Assembly: GCA_035624455.1 (NCBI GenBank)
Contig: DASPRM010000068.1
Span: forward strand, 33,625 to 97,624
Source of the DNA: Terriglobales bacterium
Lineage (GTDB): Bacteria > Acidobacteriota > Terriglobia > Terriglobales > Acidobacteriaceae
Length of the DNA: 64,000 nt
Reading direction: 5' to 3'
Part shown: positions 10,038 through 17,828 of the stretch, piece by piece
How positions within the stretch are numbered: the stretch's first letter is position 1
How the letters are laid out: every line of letters begins with the position of its first letter
Notes under the pieces: generated by a model
Seen by the model: only the letters and a program-made list of their open reading frames with translations
What the model was told of the DNA's origin: nothing
Database searches by the model: none
Made by a program: the position numbers and the translations under genes

Positions 10038-10478
10038 ATGGAAATCAGCGCCGCAACAGAAAAGCTGCTCGCCGCCAAGAAAGCCAAAGGACTGAGTTTC
10101 GGCGAACTCGGCAAAGTTATTGGGCACGACGAAGTATGGGTAGCTGCTCTGTTGTACGGACAAGCCAAGGCCAGTGAGGAAGAAGCCAAGAAACTGGGCT
10201 TAGCCCTCGGCGTTTCAGCCGAACTCGCTGAGCCTCTTATGGAATTTCCCAGCAAGGGCTTGGGCCCGGTGGTGCCAACTGACCCCCTGATCTATCGCTT
10301 CTATGAAATTATGCAGGTGTACGGAATGCCCATCAAGGCTGTGATCCATGAGAAGTTTGGCGACGGCATCATGAGCGCCATCGATTTCAGCATGCACGTC
10401 GAAAAGGAAGCCGACCCCAAGGGCGATCGCGTAAAGATCACGATGTCAGGAAAATTTCTCCCGTATAAGAAGTTCTAG
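10038..10478 (+). CDS. cynS: Cyanate hydratase (cyanase)
   Basis: Decomposes cyanate with bicarbonate to ammonia and CO2 in the cytoplasm. The 146-residue protein has the helical N-terminal DNA-binding-like fold and the C-terminal active-site domain. The catalytic triad is visible: Arg87 and Glu90 in [11 protein letters not shown] and Ser113 in GIMSAIDF, all with a constant offset of 9 from E. coli Arg96, Glu99 and Ser122. It ends with the family signature [17 protein letters not shown] site sits just before ATG 10038. It stands alone; no cynT carbonic anhydrase or cynX transporter is nearby. Confidence 0.97.
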   Translation: MEISAATEKLLAAKKAKGLSFGELGKVIGHDEVWVAALLYGQAKASEEEAKKLGLALGVSAELAEPLMEFPSKGLGPVVPTDPLIYRFYEIMQVYGMPIKAVIHEKFGDGIMSAIDFSMHVEKEADPKGDRVKITMSGKFLPYKKF

Positions 10479-10526
10479 GGATGCGAGCTAAAATAAGTTG
10501 TCATCCGTTTCCATGCGGAGATCGAT

Positions 10527-10718
10527 ATGTGCAGCAACTTCGGCTTCAACCACCATCCCGGGAGACCCCCGGCGGCACTGGAATCGAGCTGGTATTCCTT
10601 CTTAGTGCGATTGCTGGCTCGTCTCCGGAGAAGGCTCCAAAAGCAGGCGGCACTGCCTCTGCAGGCGGACGATTCCGCGAAAGATAAAGAGGCCGACGAG
10701 TTCTGCATTCACCGCTGA
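10527..10718 (+). CDS. Possible small basic protein, unknown
   Basis: A 63-residue open frame between cynS and the convergent PBP gene, with GGAG seven bases before ATG 10527. The protein has a basic amphipathic centre (RLLARLRRRLQKQ) and ends FCIHR. No family is recognised, and an antisense frame of similar length also exists here. It may be non-coding. It is listed because start and spacing are plausible. Confidence 0.25.
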   Translation: MCSNFGFNHHPGRPPAALESSWYSFLVRLLARLRRRLQKQAALPLQADDSAKDKEADEFCIHR

Positions 10719-10739
10719 TAGACGATTGCAGCCAGCAGG

Positions 10740-12980
10740 CTAGTGAGTCTCCCCGTCCCCAGGATGGAAATCGGGAGTGTCCAGTTGCTGGGCCACAGAT
10801 TTGGAAGGCAATACCGGAGGTTCGGGAAACTGCTCCTGATCTTTTCCTTTCAGTGCCACCTTCATGAAATCGACCCAGATGGGCAGAGCCGCCTGGGCGC
10901 CGGTTTCCTTATTCCCCAGTGACTTTTTCTCATCGAAACCCACCCAAACGCCGCAGGTCATCGAAGGAGAAAAGCCGATAAACCAGGCGTCGGTGAAGTC
11001 GTTCGTCGTGCCGGTCTTGCCTGCCAGTGGATGATTCAGTTTGCTGGCAGAGTAGGCGGTGCCGTGGAGCACCACTTCGCGCAACATTGCAGTCATGATG
11101 CGTGCCGTACGCGAGCTGACCACATCGTGCACTTCCGGATAGTCCTCCTCCAGAACATGGGCGCCGTAATCCTCAACTTTCCGGATATATCGTGGAACGA
11201 CGCGAACGCCGTCGCCGGGAAAAGTCGTAAACGCGCTGGTCTGCTCCATCAGGGTAAGGTCCGCGGAGCCCAGCGCCACTGGCAGATACGGAGGAATAGG
11301 CGAGGTTACGCCAAATTTCCGCGCGTATTCGATCACGTTCTTAATTCCCACACGATCGGCGATCTTTACCGCTGGAATGTTGCGTGATTGCGCCAATGCC
11401 CGGCGCAAGGTGATGGTGCCTTCGAACTTCCCGTCGTAGTTGTGAGGCACCCACGGTCCGGAAAGAGTGTCAAAGCTCACCGGGGAATCCACGACGGTGT
11501 CGTCGGGAGTCATTCCATCCTCGTCGATGGCTGCGGTGTATACATACGGCTTAAAAGACGATCCAACCTGCCGCTGCGCCTGGGTAGCACGATTGAACTT
11601 GGAGAGGTCGAAGTCGCGGCCGCCGACCATGGCCTTGATGTCCCCGTTTACGTTATCGATCGCCAACAACGCCCCCTGAGTTCCGGAATCCTGCTCGAGC
11701 GTGACCTGCGCGCTATTGTCGGGTGAGATAGCCGTCACTCTTACGTAGACCACGTCGCCGTTGGCCAGGATCTCGTCAACTCGCTTGTGGTGGGTCCAGG
11801 CGATCAGCGCGGGGGTAATCTCGCTGGTGTATTTTCCCAGTTTCACTTCCGCCCGAGCCGGCGAGATCGAAGTCACCAGCGCGTGCACGTAGGATCCGGC
11901 CTGAATGGGCTTGCTCCAATCAGGGTGATCGAATTTGTTCAGCTCGGTCCCTTCGGCAATTGCGTTTTCCAGCTTGCCTTTCCAGCCATGGCGGCGCTCG
12001 TAGGCGGCCAAACCGTCCAACACTGCCTGATTGGCGGTGGCCTGCAGCTCGGAGCTGAGGGAGGTATAGACGCGCAGGCCACCCTGGTGAACTTCATCAC
12101 TGCCGTATTTCTTTTCCAGATAACGGCGGATTTCTTCGACAAAATAAGGCGCCAGATAATTCGGATCTGCCTGGAGATGCAGCCGCAGAGGAGAGTTCTT
12201 GGCGCGTGCGGCTTCCGAAGCGGTGATCTTTCCATCCTCCAGCATGGAGTTGATTACCAGGTTGCGCCGGCGCAAGGCGCGGTCCGGATTGTTGATGGGC
12301 GAGTATGCATTCGGCGCCTTGGGCAGACCTGCCAACAGAGCGGCCTCTTCCAGCGTGAGATCTCGCGCCCGCTTACTGAAGTAATACTGGGCTCCCGCTT
12401 CGAATCCATACACGCCATGCCCAAGAAAAATCTGATTGGCGTAGAGCGTGAAGATTTGCGGCTTGGTAAAACGCCGTTCAATCTGGATGGAGAGCAATAC
12501 CTCCTGCACCTTGCGGTTGAAGGTGCGCTCAGGGGACAAGAACAAGTTTCGAGCCAGCTGCATGGTTAAGGTCGAAGCGCCTTGTGCGCGCGTGCCCGAC
12601 GTCAGGTCACGATAGGCAGCGCCAATGCCGCGCCACAGATTGATTCCCCAGTGCTTTTCGAAATCCTTGTCTTCGATGGAGATGATGGCGTCGCGCAGGA
12701 GCTTGGGGAAATCATCGTAGGAGACCACGATGCGGCGCTGCAGCGCAAACGAACCAATCACCTTGCCCTGATCATCGTAGAGTTCCGTGACCGAGCTGGG
12801 GCGATAGTGCTCCAGTTCACCAATCTCGGGCAGATCGGTGGAGTAGACCAGCAGCAGCCCGCCCAGTGCGCCGACCATGGCGGAGGCCAGCACCAGAAGG
12901 CCAAAGATCATCCACCGGACAAGCCGTTTTCGCCGGGGCTGGTGAGCCGCAAGCTCTTCAACCGGTGTCTTGGTCGCCAT
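10740..12980 (-). CDS. mrcA: Penicillin-binding protein 1A, bifunctional transglycosylase/transpeptidase
   Basis: Class A PBP that polymerises and cross-links peptidoglycan at the outer face of the inner membrane. One N-terminal membrane helix (about residues 25-47) is followed by the GT51 domain with EDKDFEKHWG, GASTLTMQLARN and RKVQEVLLSIQIER. The transpeptidase domain follows, with the nucleophile in VGSSFKP (SxxK), a SRN motif in QSRNIPAV, and KTGTTNDFTDAWFIGF. The length of 746 residues is normal. It ends near the convergent cynS side and lies downstream of the S41-like gene on the same strand, separated from it by a terminator. Confidence 0.94.
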   Translation of the reverse strand: MATKTPVEELAAHQPRRKRLVRWMIFGLLVLASAMVGALGGLLLVYSTDLPEIGELEHYRPSSVTELYDDQGKVIGSFALQRRIVVSYDDFPKLLRDAIISIEDKDFEKHWGINLWRGIGAAYRDLTSGTRAQGASTLTMQLARNLFLSPERTFNRKVQEVLLSIQIERRFTKPQIFTLYANQIFLGHGVYGFEAGAQYYFSKRARDLTLEEAALLAGLPKAPNAYSPINNPDRALRRRNLVINSMLEDGKITASEAARAKNSPLRLHLQADPNYLAPYFVEEIRRYLEKKYGSDEVHQGGLRVYTSLSSELQATANQAVLDGLAAYERRHGWKGKLENAIAEGTELNKFDHPDWSKPIQAGSYVHALVTSISPARAEVKLGKYTSEITPALIAWTHHKRVDEILANGDVVYVRVTAISPDNSAQVTLEQDSGTQGALLAIDNVNGDIKAMVGGRDFDLSKFNRATQAQRQVGSSFKPYVYTAAIDEDGMTPDDTVVDSPVSFDTLSGPWVPHNYDGKFEGTITLRRALAQSRNIPAVKIADRVGIKNVIEYARKFGVTSPIPPYLPVALGSADLTLMEQTSAFTTFPGDGVRVVPRYIRKVEDYGAHVLEEDYPEVHDVVSSRTARIMTAMLREVVLHGTAYSASKLNHPLAGKTGTTNDFTDAWFIGFSPSMTCGVWVGFDEKKSLGNKETGAQAALPIWVDFMKVALKGKDQEQFPEPPVLPSKSVAQQLDTPDFHPGDGETH

Positions 12981-13047
12981 AGCTCTCGTTGAGGCTCAGA
13001 ATAGCACGTTCAGATGACGGCATTCGGGATTAGCAGCGAGGGTCCGA

Positions 13048-13082
13048 TAAAGCAAAATGGCGGGCTCAAGCGGCCCGCCATT
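13048..13082 (-). terminator. Intrinsic terminator after the S41-like gene
   Basis: A perfect 10-base inverted repeat, AATGGCGGGC at 13056-13065 and its complement at 13073-13082, encloses a 7-base loop. On the minus strand the stem is followed by TTTTGCTTT. It lies 21 bases beyond the S41-like stop codon, so it fits a Rho-independent terminator that separates that gene from the PBP gene. Confidence 0.8.
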
Positions 13083-13103
13083 AGCTCAAGATGTGCACAA
13101 ACG

Positions 13104-14327
13104 TTAGCTCTTGTTTACGCGTTTGTTGAGCACTTCGATCGCGCGTTTGAGCTGATCGTCGTTCTGCTGTGTCCGCGGCTTCTTCTCCGGTTCGGAGGGA
13201 TTGTTTTCGTCTTCGTCCGGAAGGATGAAGTCGTCGTTGTTGTCGGCGACCATAACGGTGGGGGTCACCGCGGTGTCCTGAATGGCTTTGCCATTGGGAC
13301 TGTAATATTTGGCGACTGTAAGAATCAGAGCCGAACCATCGGGAATATCGATGACCTTCTGGATGGATCCCGCCCCAAAGGTCTTATCGCCCACCACATC
13401 GGCGCGCGCATTGTCCAGCAGCGCAGCGGCCACGATTTCGGCAGCGCCGGCGGTGCCGCGATTCACCAGAACTACTATGGGCAGACTGGTAATGTCTTTT
13501 TGGGGATCAGCATTGAAAGTCTCGCGCGGGTACTTTTGTCCCTGCAGATAGGCGATCGTTCCATGGTTCAGGAACAGATTGGCAACCGCAATGCCTTCCG
13601 ACTCATCGCCCTCGGCACAATTACGAAGATCGAGCACGAGCTTGCGCGCTCCGTGGTCCTGGAGGTCTTTGATTTTGGACGCCAGTTCCTGAGCTTTGCC
13701 TTTGGTCAGAGCATCAACCTTCAGATATCCAATTCCGTCGTCCAGGGTCTTTTCGGATACGGGAGGAATCTTCTCGACATCGCGAACAATGGTGAGGCGC
13801 AGCGGCTCGGCGCGACGGGCGCGCACGATGGAGACATTCACATTCGAGCCCTGCGGACCGGAAAGCATGGTAAGGATCTCGGCCAGCGACAAGTCGCGCG
13901 TGCTCTTTGACTCGATCGATTCAATGATGTCGCCGGAATCAATGCCCGCTTTATCGGCTGGGCCTCCGGGGATAACGGAAACCACCGCCGCATAGCCGAA
14001 GCGCTTCGAAACTGTAGCTCCGATGGCAGCCCTTCCTTCAGTCTTATGGCTCTTGTATTCCTTGTACTCAGCGGGGCTGAGATAGCTGGAATTGGCATCC
14101 AGTGATTCCAGCAATCCATGCAAGGCCCCGTCAGTTACCTGGGGAATATTGGGCTCTTCCACGTACTCCGTGCGCACGCGCGAGAGGACTTCGCTGTAAA
14201 CACCCAGCTGCCGATAGGCGCCATCATTGGAGGCAGCGCGTACCCGCAAACCACCCATAACTGTGAAGAGCACTAAAGCCAGGGAAAGGACGAGAAAGCA
14301 GGCTTTCAATCTCTTGGACATGAACAC
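13104..14327 (-). CDS. S41 (carboxyl-terminal processing) peptidase homologue with missing catalytic dyad
   Basis: Secreted CtpA/Prc-like protein. The signal/anchor helix is at residues 8-28, a PDZ domain at about 95-180 (VIPGGPADKAGIDSGDIIESI), then the S41 core. Active CTPs have GSASASE with a middle-serine nucleophile and TFGKG with the lysine base. Here the matching segments read GTAGAAE and TFGAG, so serine is replaced by glycine and lysine by alanine; I rechecked both against the DNA. The protein may be a non-catalytic scaffold or use a different mechanism. Similar GTAG-type sequences are, from memory, common in Acidobacteria. AAAAGGTG precedes ATG 14327. Confidence 0.88.
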   Translation of the reverse strand: MFMSKRLKACFLVLSLALVLFTVMGGLRVRAASNDGAYRQLGVYSEVLSRVRTEYVEEPNIPQVTDGALHGLLESLDANSSYLSPAEYKEYKSHKTEGRAAIGATVSKRFGYAAVVSVIPGGPADKAGIDSGDIIESIESKSTRDLSLAEILTMLSGPQGSNVNVSIVRARRAEPLRLTIVRDVEKIPPVSEKTLDDGIGYLKVDALTKGKAQELASKIKDLQDHGARKLVLDLRNCAEGDESEGIAVANLFLNHGTIAYLQGQKYPRETFNADPQKDITSLPIVVLVNRGTAGAAEIVAAALLDNARADVVGDKTFGAGSIQKVIDIPDGSALILTVAKYYSPNGKAIQDTAVTPTVMVADNNDDFILPDEDENNPSEPEKKPRTQQNDDQLKRAIEVLNKRVNKS

Positions 14328-14741
14328 CTTTTGAGAGGAGCAAATCCCAGCTGGAACTTACTTCCTTATTATAAGGCCCTATCTGCTCATTATAGAACGG
14401 TTCGGTTATCCCAATGGCTGCTCTCCTCTGGGCTGAACCCTTGGGAGCATCCATCCGTACCAGCACTCTCGTTTAGATGTGCTGCACTGCTTATTTGGAC
14501 GCCATGCCGGGGAAAATGTTGCTGAAAATTACCGATGATCCTGCGAAATTTGGAACAAAAAAGGGCCGCTGGCGGCGGTCCCGGAATTGCTGAGTTGGCG
14601 CCTGCGGAGTTTCGCATTGGTGCTCGTTGCCTGCGGTTTGACACTCCTGCGCAGCGACTCATAGAATCAATGTGGACGCACTACGATGTGCCCAGTGCGG
14701 CGCAATCCTTCCGGTTTTTCGTTAAGGATTCCCTTCAGTCT
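14328..14741. other. 414-base non-coding stretch upstream of the S41-like gene
   Basis: No frame here has a convincing protein or ribosome site. Near the S41 gene, two TATAAT hexamers occur on the minus strand (14389-14394 and 14368-14373). The remainder, up to the tRNA, shows nothing I can name; it includes a run aaaaaagggcc at about 14567. Confidence 0.5.
14364..14396 (-). promoter_or_regulatory. Candidate -10 elements for the S41-like gene
   Basis: Two exact TATAAT hexamers on the minus strand, at 14389-14394 and 14368-14373, lie 41-67 bases upstream of the S41-like ATG. No good TTGACA at 16-18 bases is obvious (a TTGGGA lies too close), so this is a tentative promoter. Confidence 0.35.
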
Positions 14742-14818
14742 GGCGGTGTAGCTCAGGTGGCTAGAGCGAGGGTCTCATAATCCCTAGGTCGTTGGTTCGA
14801 GTCCAACCGCCGCCACCA
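14742..14818 (+). tRNA. tRNA with CAT anticodon (elongator Met, or Ile2)
   Basis: A complete cloverleaf of 77 bases with encoded CCA. The acceptor stem GGCGGTG pairs with CGCCGCC, with one G-T pair. The D arm is GCTC/GAGC, the anticodon loop is CTCATAA with anticodon CAT, and the T arm is GTTGG/CCAAC around TTCGAGT. The anticodon stem AGGGT/TCCCT has a T-T mismatch at the loop end (31-39). The CAT anticodon could be elongator Met or an Ile2 tRNA modified with lysidine. It lacks initiator features such as an unpaired first base and three GC pairs at the base of the anticodon stem. Confidence 0.95.
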
Positions 14819-14903
14819 GAAACAACTGGTTTCGCCTCGGCTTGCTCAACAGCGAGGGTCTCGGCTTCTCCCACGCTTGGGGGACGCCCGCAAGCGGGCT
14901 CAA

Positions 14904-15581
14904 CTAGAGTGCGGCGGCGGTACTAGTGCCGGCGGCGGCGAAAACATCGGCGGCTTCATTTTCTGCGATGGGAATAAAAGCCTGCACCACGTTGGAATCG
15001 AACTGGGTTGCGCTGCTCGCCAGCAGCCGGCGGACCGCCTCTTCATGTGGCAGCCCCTTGCGGTAACAACGGTTGGAAACCATCGCGTCGTAGGCATCGA
15101 TGACAGAAATGATGCGTGAGACGGTGGGGATATCCTCTCCCTTCAAACCTGCCGGGTAGCCTGTGCCGTCCATGTTCTCGTGGTGATGCAGCGCGTACAG
15201 GCTGGCGTCTTCGAGGCCTGGAAACAAGCGCAGGATGGACCAGCTGTACTCGGGATGGCGATTGATGAGCGCGCGCTCCTCTGTGGTCAACGGTCCTGCT
15301 TTTTTCAGGATGGCATCGGGCACGCCGATCTTGCCGATATCGTGCAGCAAGGCGGCAACCTCGACCTGATAAAAGTGCTCTTCAGGAATGTTCATCTTGC
15401 GCGCGACCCGGAGTGCCCACTCTGCCAGTCGTGTGCTGTGGACACCGGTGTTGATGTCCTTTAAGTCCAGCAGTTGGTTGAAGGCGCAGATCACCGAATT
15501 GCGAAGCGCCAGCTGCTGCTCCTCCAATTCTTTGACTCGAAGCAGCAGCTCCAGTGAATCGGCGAAAGGAGTCGTGATCAT
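14904..15581 (-). CDS. HD-GYP domain phosphodiesterase
   Basis: Predicted cyclic-di-GMP phosphodiesterase. After a short N-terminal helix (ELLLRVKELEEQQLALRN) comes the HD-GYP domain with H in TGVHSTRLAEW, LLHDIGKIG, INRHPEYSW, HHHENMDGTGYP and DAYDAM, so all metal-binding motifs are intact. There is no receiver domain. I chose ATG 15581 (MITTPFADS); a longer form begins at 15650. The longer start would be only 15 bases after the subtilisin stop, so it probably belongs to the same transcript. The hairpin GCCCGC-aa-GCGGGC lies just downstream (about 14886-14899). Confidence 0.88.
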   Translation of the reverse strand: MITTPFADSLELLLRVKELEEQQLALRNSVICAFNQLLDLKDINTGVHSTRLAEWALRVARKMNIPEEHFYQVEVAALLHDIGKIGVPDAILKKAGPLTTEERALINRHPEYSWSILRLFPGLEDASLYALHHHENMDGTGYPAGLKGEDIPTVSRIISVIDAYDAMVSNRCYRKGLPHEEAVRRLLASSATQFDSNVVQAFIPIAENEAADVFAAAGTSTAAAL

Positions 15582-15665
15582 CGCCGAGTTATTGATGGTC
15601 GCCTCCTGCCGCCACAGCAGCGAGTGAGATGTGTGATCTGCCACTGGCAAACCCCTCTGCGTTCC

Positions 15666-16982
15666 TCACCGCAAGACGTAACAGGCTGTAACGGCCTGGA
15701 AGGTGTCCAGACGTCCCCAGCCCATATCGGGATCGCCAATGTAGTGAGCCAGCGCCAGCCCCCAGGGCACACTCGAACTGCTGCAGCCCCCGCCGTTGTT
15801 CCCGAGCATTACGGCCGCAGTGCCGGCAACAAAGGGCGTGCTGAACGACGTGCCCCATCCTGCCGCATAGGTACCCCAAGGATATGTGGTCATGATGCCT
15901 TCCCCGGGCGCAGCCATCCACACCGGTGGCGCTCCGTAATTGGTAAAGCTGGACTGGACATCGGAGTTGGAGGTGGAGGCGACATCAATTACTCCCGGCA
16001 GCCCGGCGGGATAGACGACCGTCCGAAGACCATCGTTTCCGGCCGAGGCCACCGAAACCACTCCCTGGCTGTTGGCGTAACGAATGGCGCGGGCGAGTTC
16101 CGTGGAATAACTGGTGTAGTCGAAGCTCATATTGATCACGTCAGCCCCATTCTTGACCGCGTAATAAATCGCCCGCAGGACGTCGGAATCGTAACCGGTG
16201 CCATCGGCGTGGAATGCCTTCAAAGGCATGATTTTTGCCTGTGGCGCCACCAGGTGCACCACCCCGGCCGTCATCGTGCCGTGTCCGAAGGCGGAATATT
16301 GGCTGCCATCAAGAACCGCGACGGTCCTCTGATCCAGCACCGCCACAGTGCGCTGGTTGACCTCGGCGGTTTGCGCCGAGCTGCTGTCAGGACTGGCATT
16401 CACGTCGGCTTTTTCCGAGCCGCCGCTGACGTTGCGGGTGAAGTCGTATCCGCTCACAAGCACGGGCATCAATACCGGGTGTGTAGGATCGACGCCGGTA
16501 TCAATTACCGCCACGGTCACACCTGCGCCTGCAGCATTGAGGACGGAATGAGTCTGGTCGGTGCGAATAAGCTGATTACCGGGCTGGGTCACGTAACCGC
16601 GCCACACGGTCGCGCCGTAATACGAAACCGGCGTTTTGTCGCTCAGGTAGGAAGGCGGGGAATCTGCGTACGCTGGCTGGGTGTTTACCACCTGATCAAT
16701 TTCAACTGAAAGCACCCCAGCCTGAAGGCTCAGGCGGAGGATTCCGGTGATGGGATCAAGAATCGCCGGGAGGGTCACCAGGAACAACTGCCCGTCAGGA
16801 TCGCCTAGTCCGGTAACTACATGGCAGCCGGTCAAAAGGCAGGTGAGATTGATACCGGGCAATCCCAGCGAGTCCCGCACAATCAGACGCGTCTGCGCTT
16901 GCAGTGCGGGAGCGCCCAGCGAAATCAGCAGCAAAAAAACCACCAGGCAGTGAAAACCGGCCCTTGCTCGAATACCCTTCAT
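15666..16982 (-). CDS. Secreted S8 family serine peptidase (subtilisin-like)
   Basis: A signal peptide (residues 1-30, ending ALQAQ) and a prodomain-like region of about 110 residues precede the subtilase domain. The catalytic triad is complete: Asp161 (AVIDTGVD), His234 (GHGTMTAG) and Ser379 (GTSFSTPFVAGT). The oxyanion Asn lies in ASAGNDG. Residues 210-225 are an 8-residue tandem repeat (QRTVAVLD twice) between the Asp and His blocks. GAGGGGATTGAG precedes ATG 16982. It lies downstream of a sigma-CHAT-zinc-finger gene set on the same strand, 124 bases after the zinc-finger gene. It may be an effector or target of that set; this is inferred from position. Confidence 0.92.
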   Translation of the reverse strand: MKGIRARAGFHCLVVFLLLISLGAPALQAQTRLIVRDSLGLPGINLTCLLTGCHVVTGLGDPDGQLFLVTLPAILDPITGILRLSLQAGVLSVEIDQVVNTQPAYADSPPSYLSDKTPVSYYGATVWRGYVTQPGNQLIRTDQTHSVLNAAGAGVTVAVIDTGVDPTHPVLMPVLVSGYDFTRNVSGGSEKADVNASPDSSSAQTAEVNQRTVAVLDQRTVAVLDGSQYSAFGHGTMTAGVVHLVAPQAKIMPLKAFHADGTGYDSDVLRAIYYAVKNGADVINMSFDYTSYSTELARAIRYANSQGVVSVASAGNDGLRTVVYPAGLPGVIDVASTSNSDVQSSFTNYGAPPVWMAAPGEGIMTTYPWGTYAAGWGTSFSTPFVAGTAAVMLGNNGGGCSSSSVPWGLALAHYIGDPDMGWGRLDTFQAVTACYVLR

Positions 16983-17106
16983 AAGCTCAATCCCCTCTCA
17001 TCGGGCGCTTGGCGGCGGGGGATGAGCGCGAGTCTAAGATCTGGCTTGGCAGCGCGCTACTTACAGCCGTAACCCGGTTCTGGTCTCTTACGTAATTGGT
17101 AAACAT

Positions 17107-17712
17107 TTAGTCCAGGCTCCCCAATGGGATCCACAGCGTCTTGCGGTCTATAGTTGCGATCGAGACTCGCAAGTCACGTGTTGCTTCAAATTCGAACTGA
17201 AACTCGCCGTATTTATTGGCTTCAGCCGCGGTTACTTTCTCTTTGCCCATCCACAAAACTACGGTGGCGTTTCCCGGCCAGCAGAGCGGCGCCTGCTTGT
17301 CGAGCACTTGACCAGATGCATAAATGCGGCTTGACTGCGGCTGCCGCTCAAAGCGCAAATCCACGGTGAGGCCTTCAACCTCGAATACGAGTTGGCGGGT
17401 GCTGACTGAGCCAGTGCGCACGCCCGCCGCGAGCGGCTGCAGCAGGCTGTCGTAGACAAGGCTGGCGATAGCAGACTCTGACTCATTCGCTTCGGTGCCG
17501 GCGAAGCCTAACTTCACCAGCCGCACAAGATTCTCGGGAGGTGTGTATTCGCTTTCACCGGTGGCGAAACGTTCCATTCCTCTCCAAAGATCAAAATCAG
17601 CTTTGCATTCTGGACAGCCTGCCGTGAGATGGGCTTGGAGTTCGTGCGTACGGTCGACGACTCCGACACCGCGGACAAAATCGGCCCAAGCTTCTTCGGA
17701 AAAATGCGGCAT
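17107..17712 (-). CDS. Soluble zinc-finger (ZAS-like) protein, possible anti-sigma factor
   Basis: A 201-residue protein with no membrane helix. The N-terminal 60 residues resemble a zinc-binding anti-sigma domain: HLTAGCPEC, H-x4-C-x2-C, one residue longer than the classic H-x3-C-x2-C. The C-terminal half is beta-rich (GQVLD...NATVVLWMGKE, KYGEFQFEFEA), like a carboxypeptidase-regulatory/Ig-like fold, ending LWIPLGSLD. GAGGACTTGA precedes ATG 17712. It follows the CHAT gene by 116 bases, and the sigma-factor gene lies one gene upstream, so an anti-sigma role is a reasonable inference. It would be a cytoplasmic sensor rather than a membrane one. Confidence 0.6.
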   Translation of the reverse strand: MPHFSEEAWADFVRGVGVVDRTHELQAHLTAGCPECKADFDLWRGMERFATGESEYTPPENLVRLVKLGFAGTEANESESAIASLVYDSLLQPLAAGVRTGSVSTRQLVFEVEGLTVDLRFERQPQSSRIYASGQVLDKQAPLCWPGNATVVLWMGKEKVTAAEANKYGEFQFEFEATRDLRVSIATIDRKTLWIPLGSLD

Positions 17713-17828
17713 TCAAGTCCTCGTGTTTTTTGGGGATGTCGCCCAACCAATGGGGCGTTTCTTTCATTGAATAAGGGAGGGCAAGCGCTCAAGAAATATA
17801 GCTATTAAGAAAAAAATACTTGGGCTCA

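Noticed and set aside
13014..13910. 298-codon plus-strand frame over the S41-like gene
   Set aside because: Antisense to a gene with clear family motifs; its protein resembles nothing known.
15624..16709. 361-codon plus-strand frame over the subtilisin gene
   Set aside because: Antisense shadow; the minus strand has a signal peptide and a full catalytic triad.
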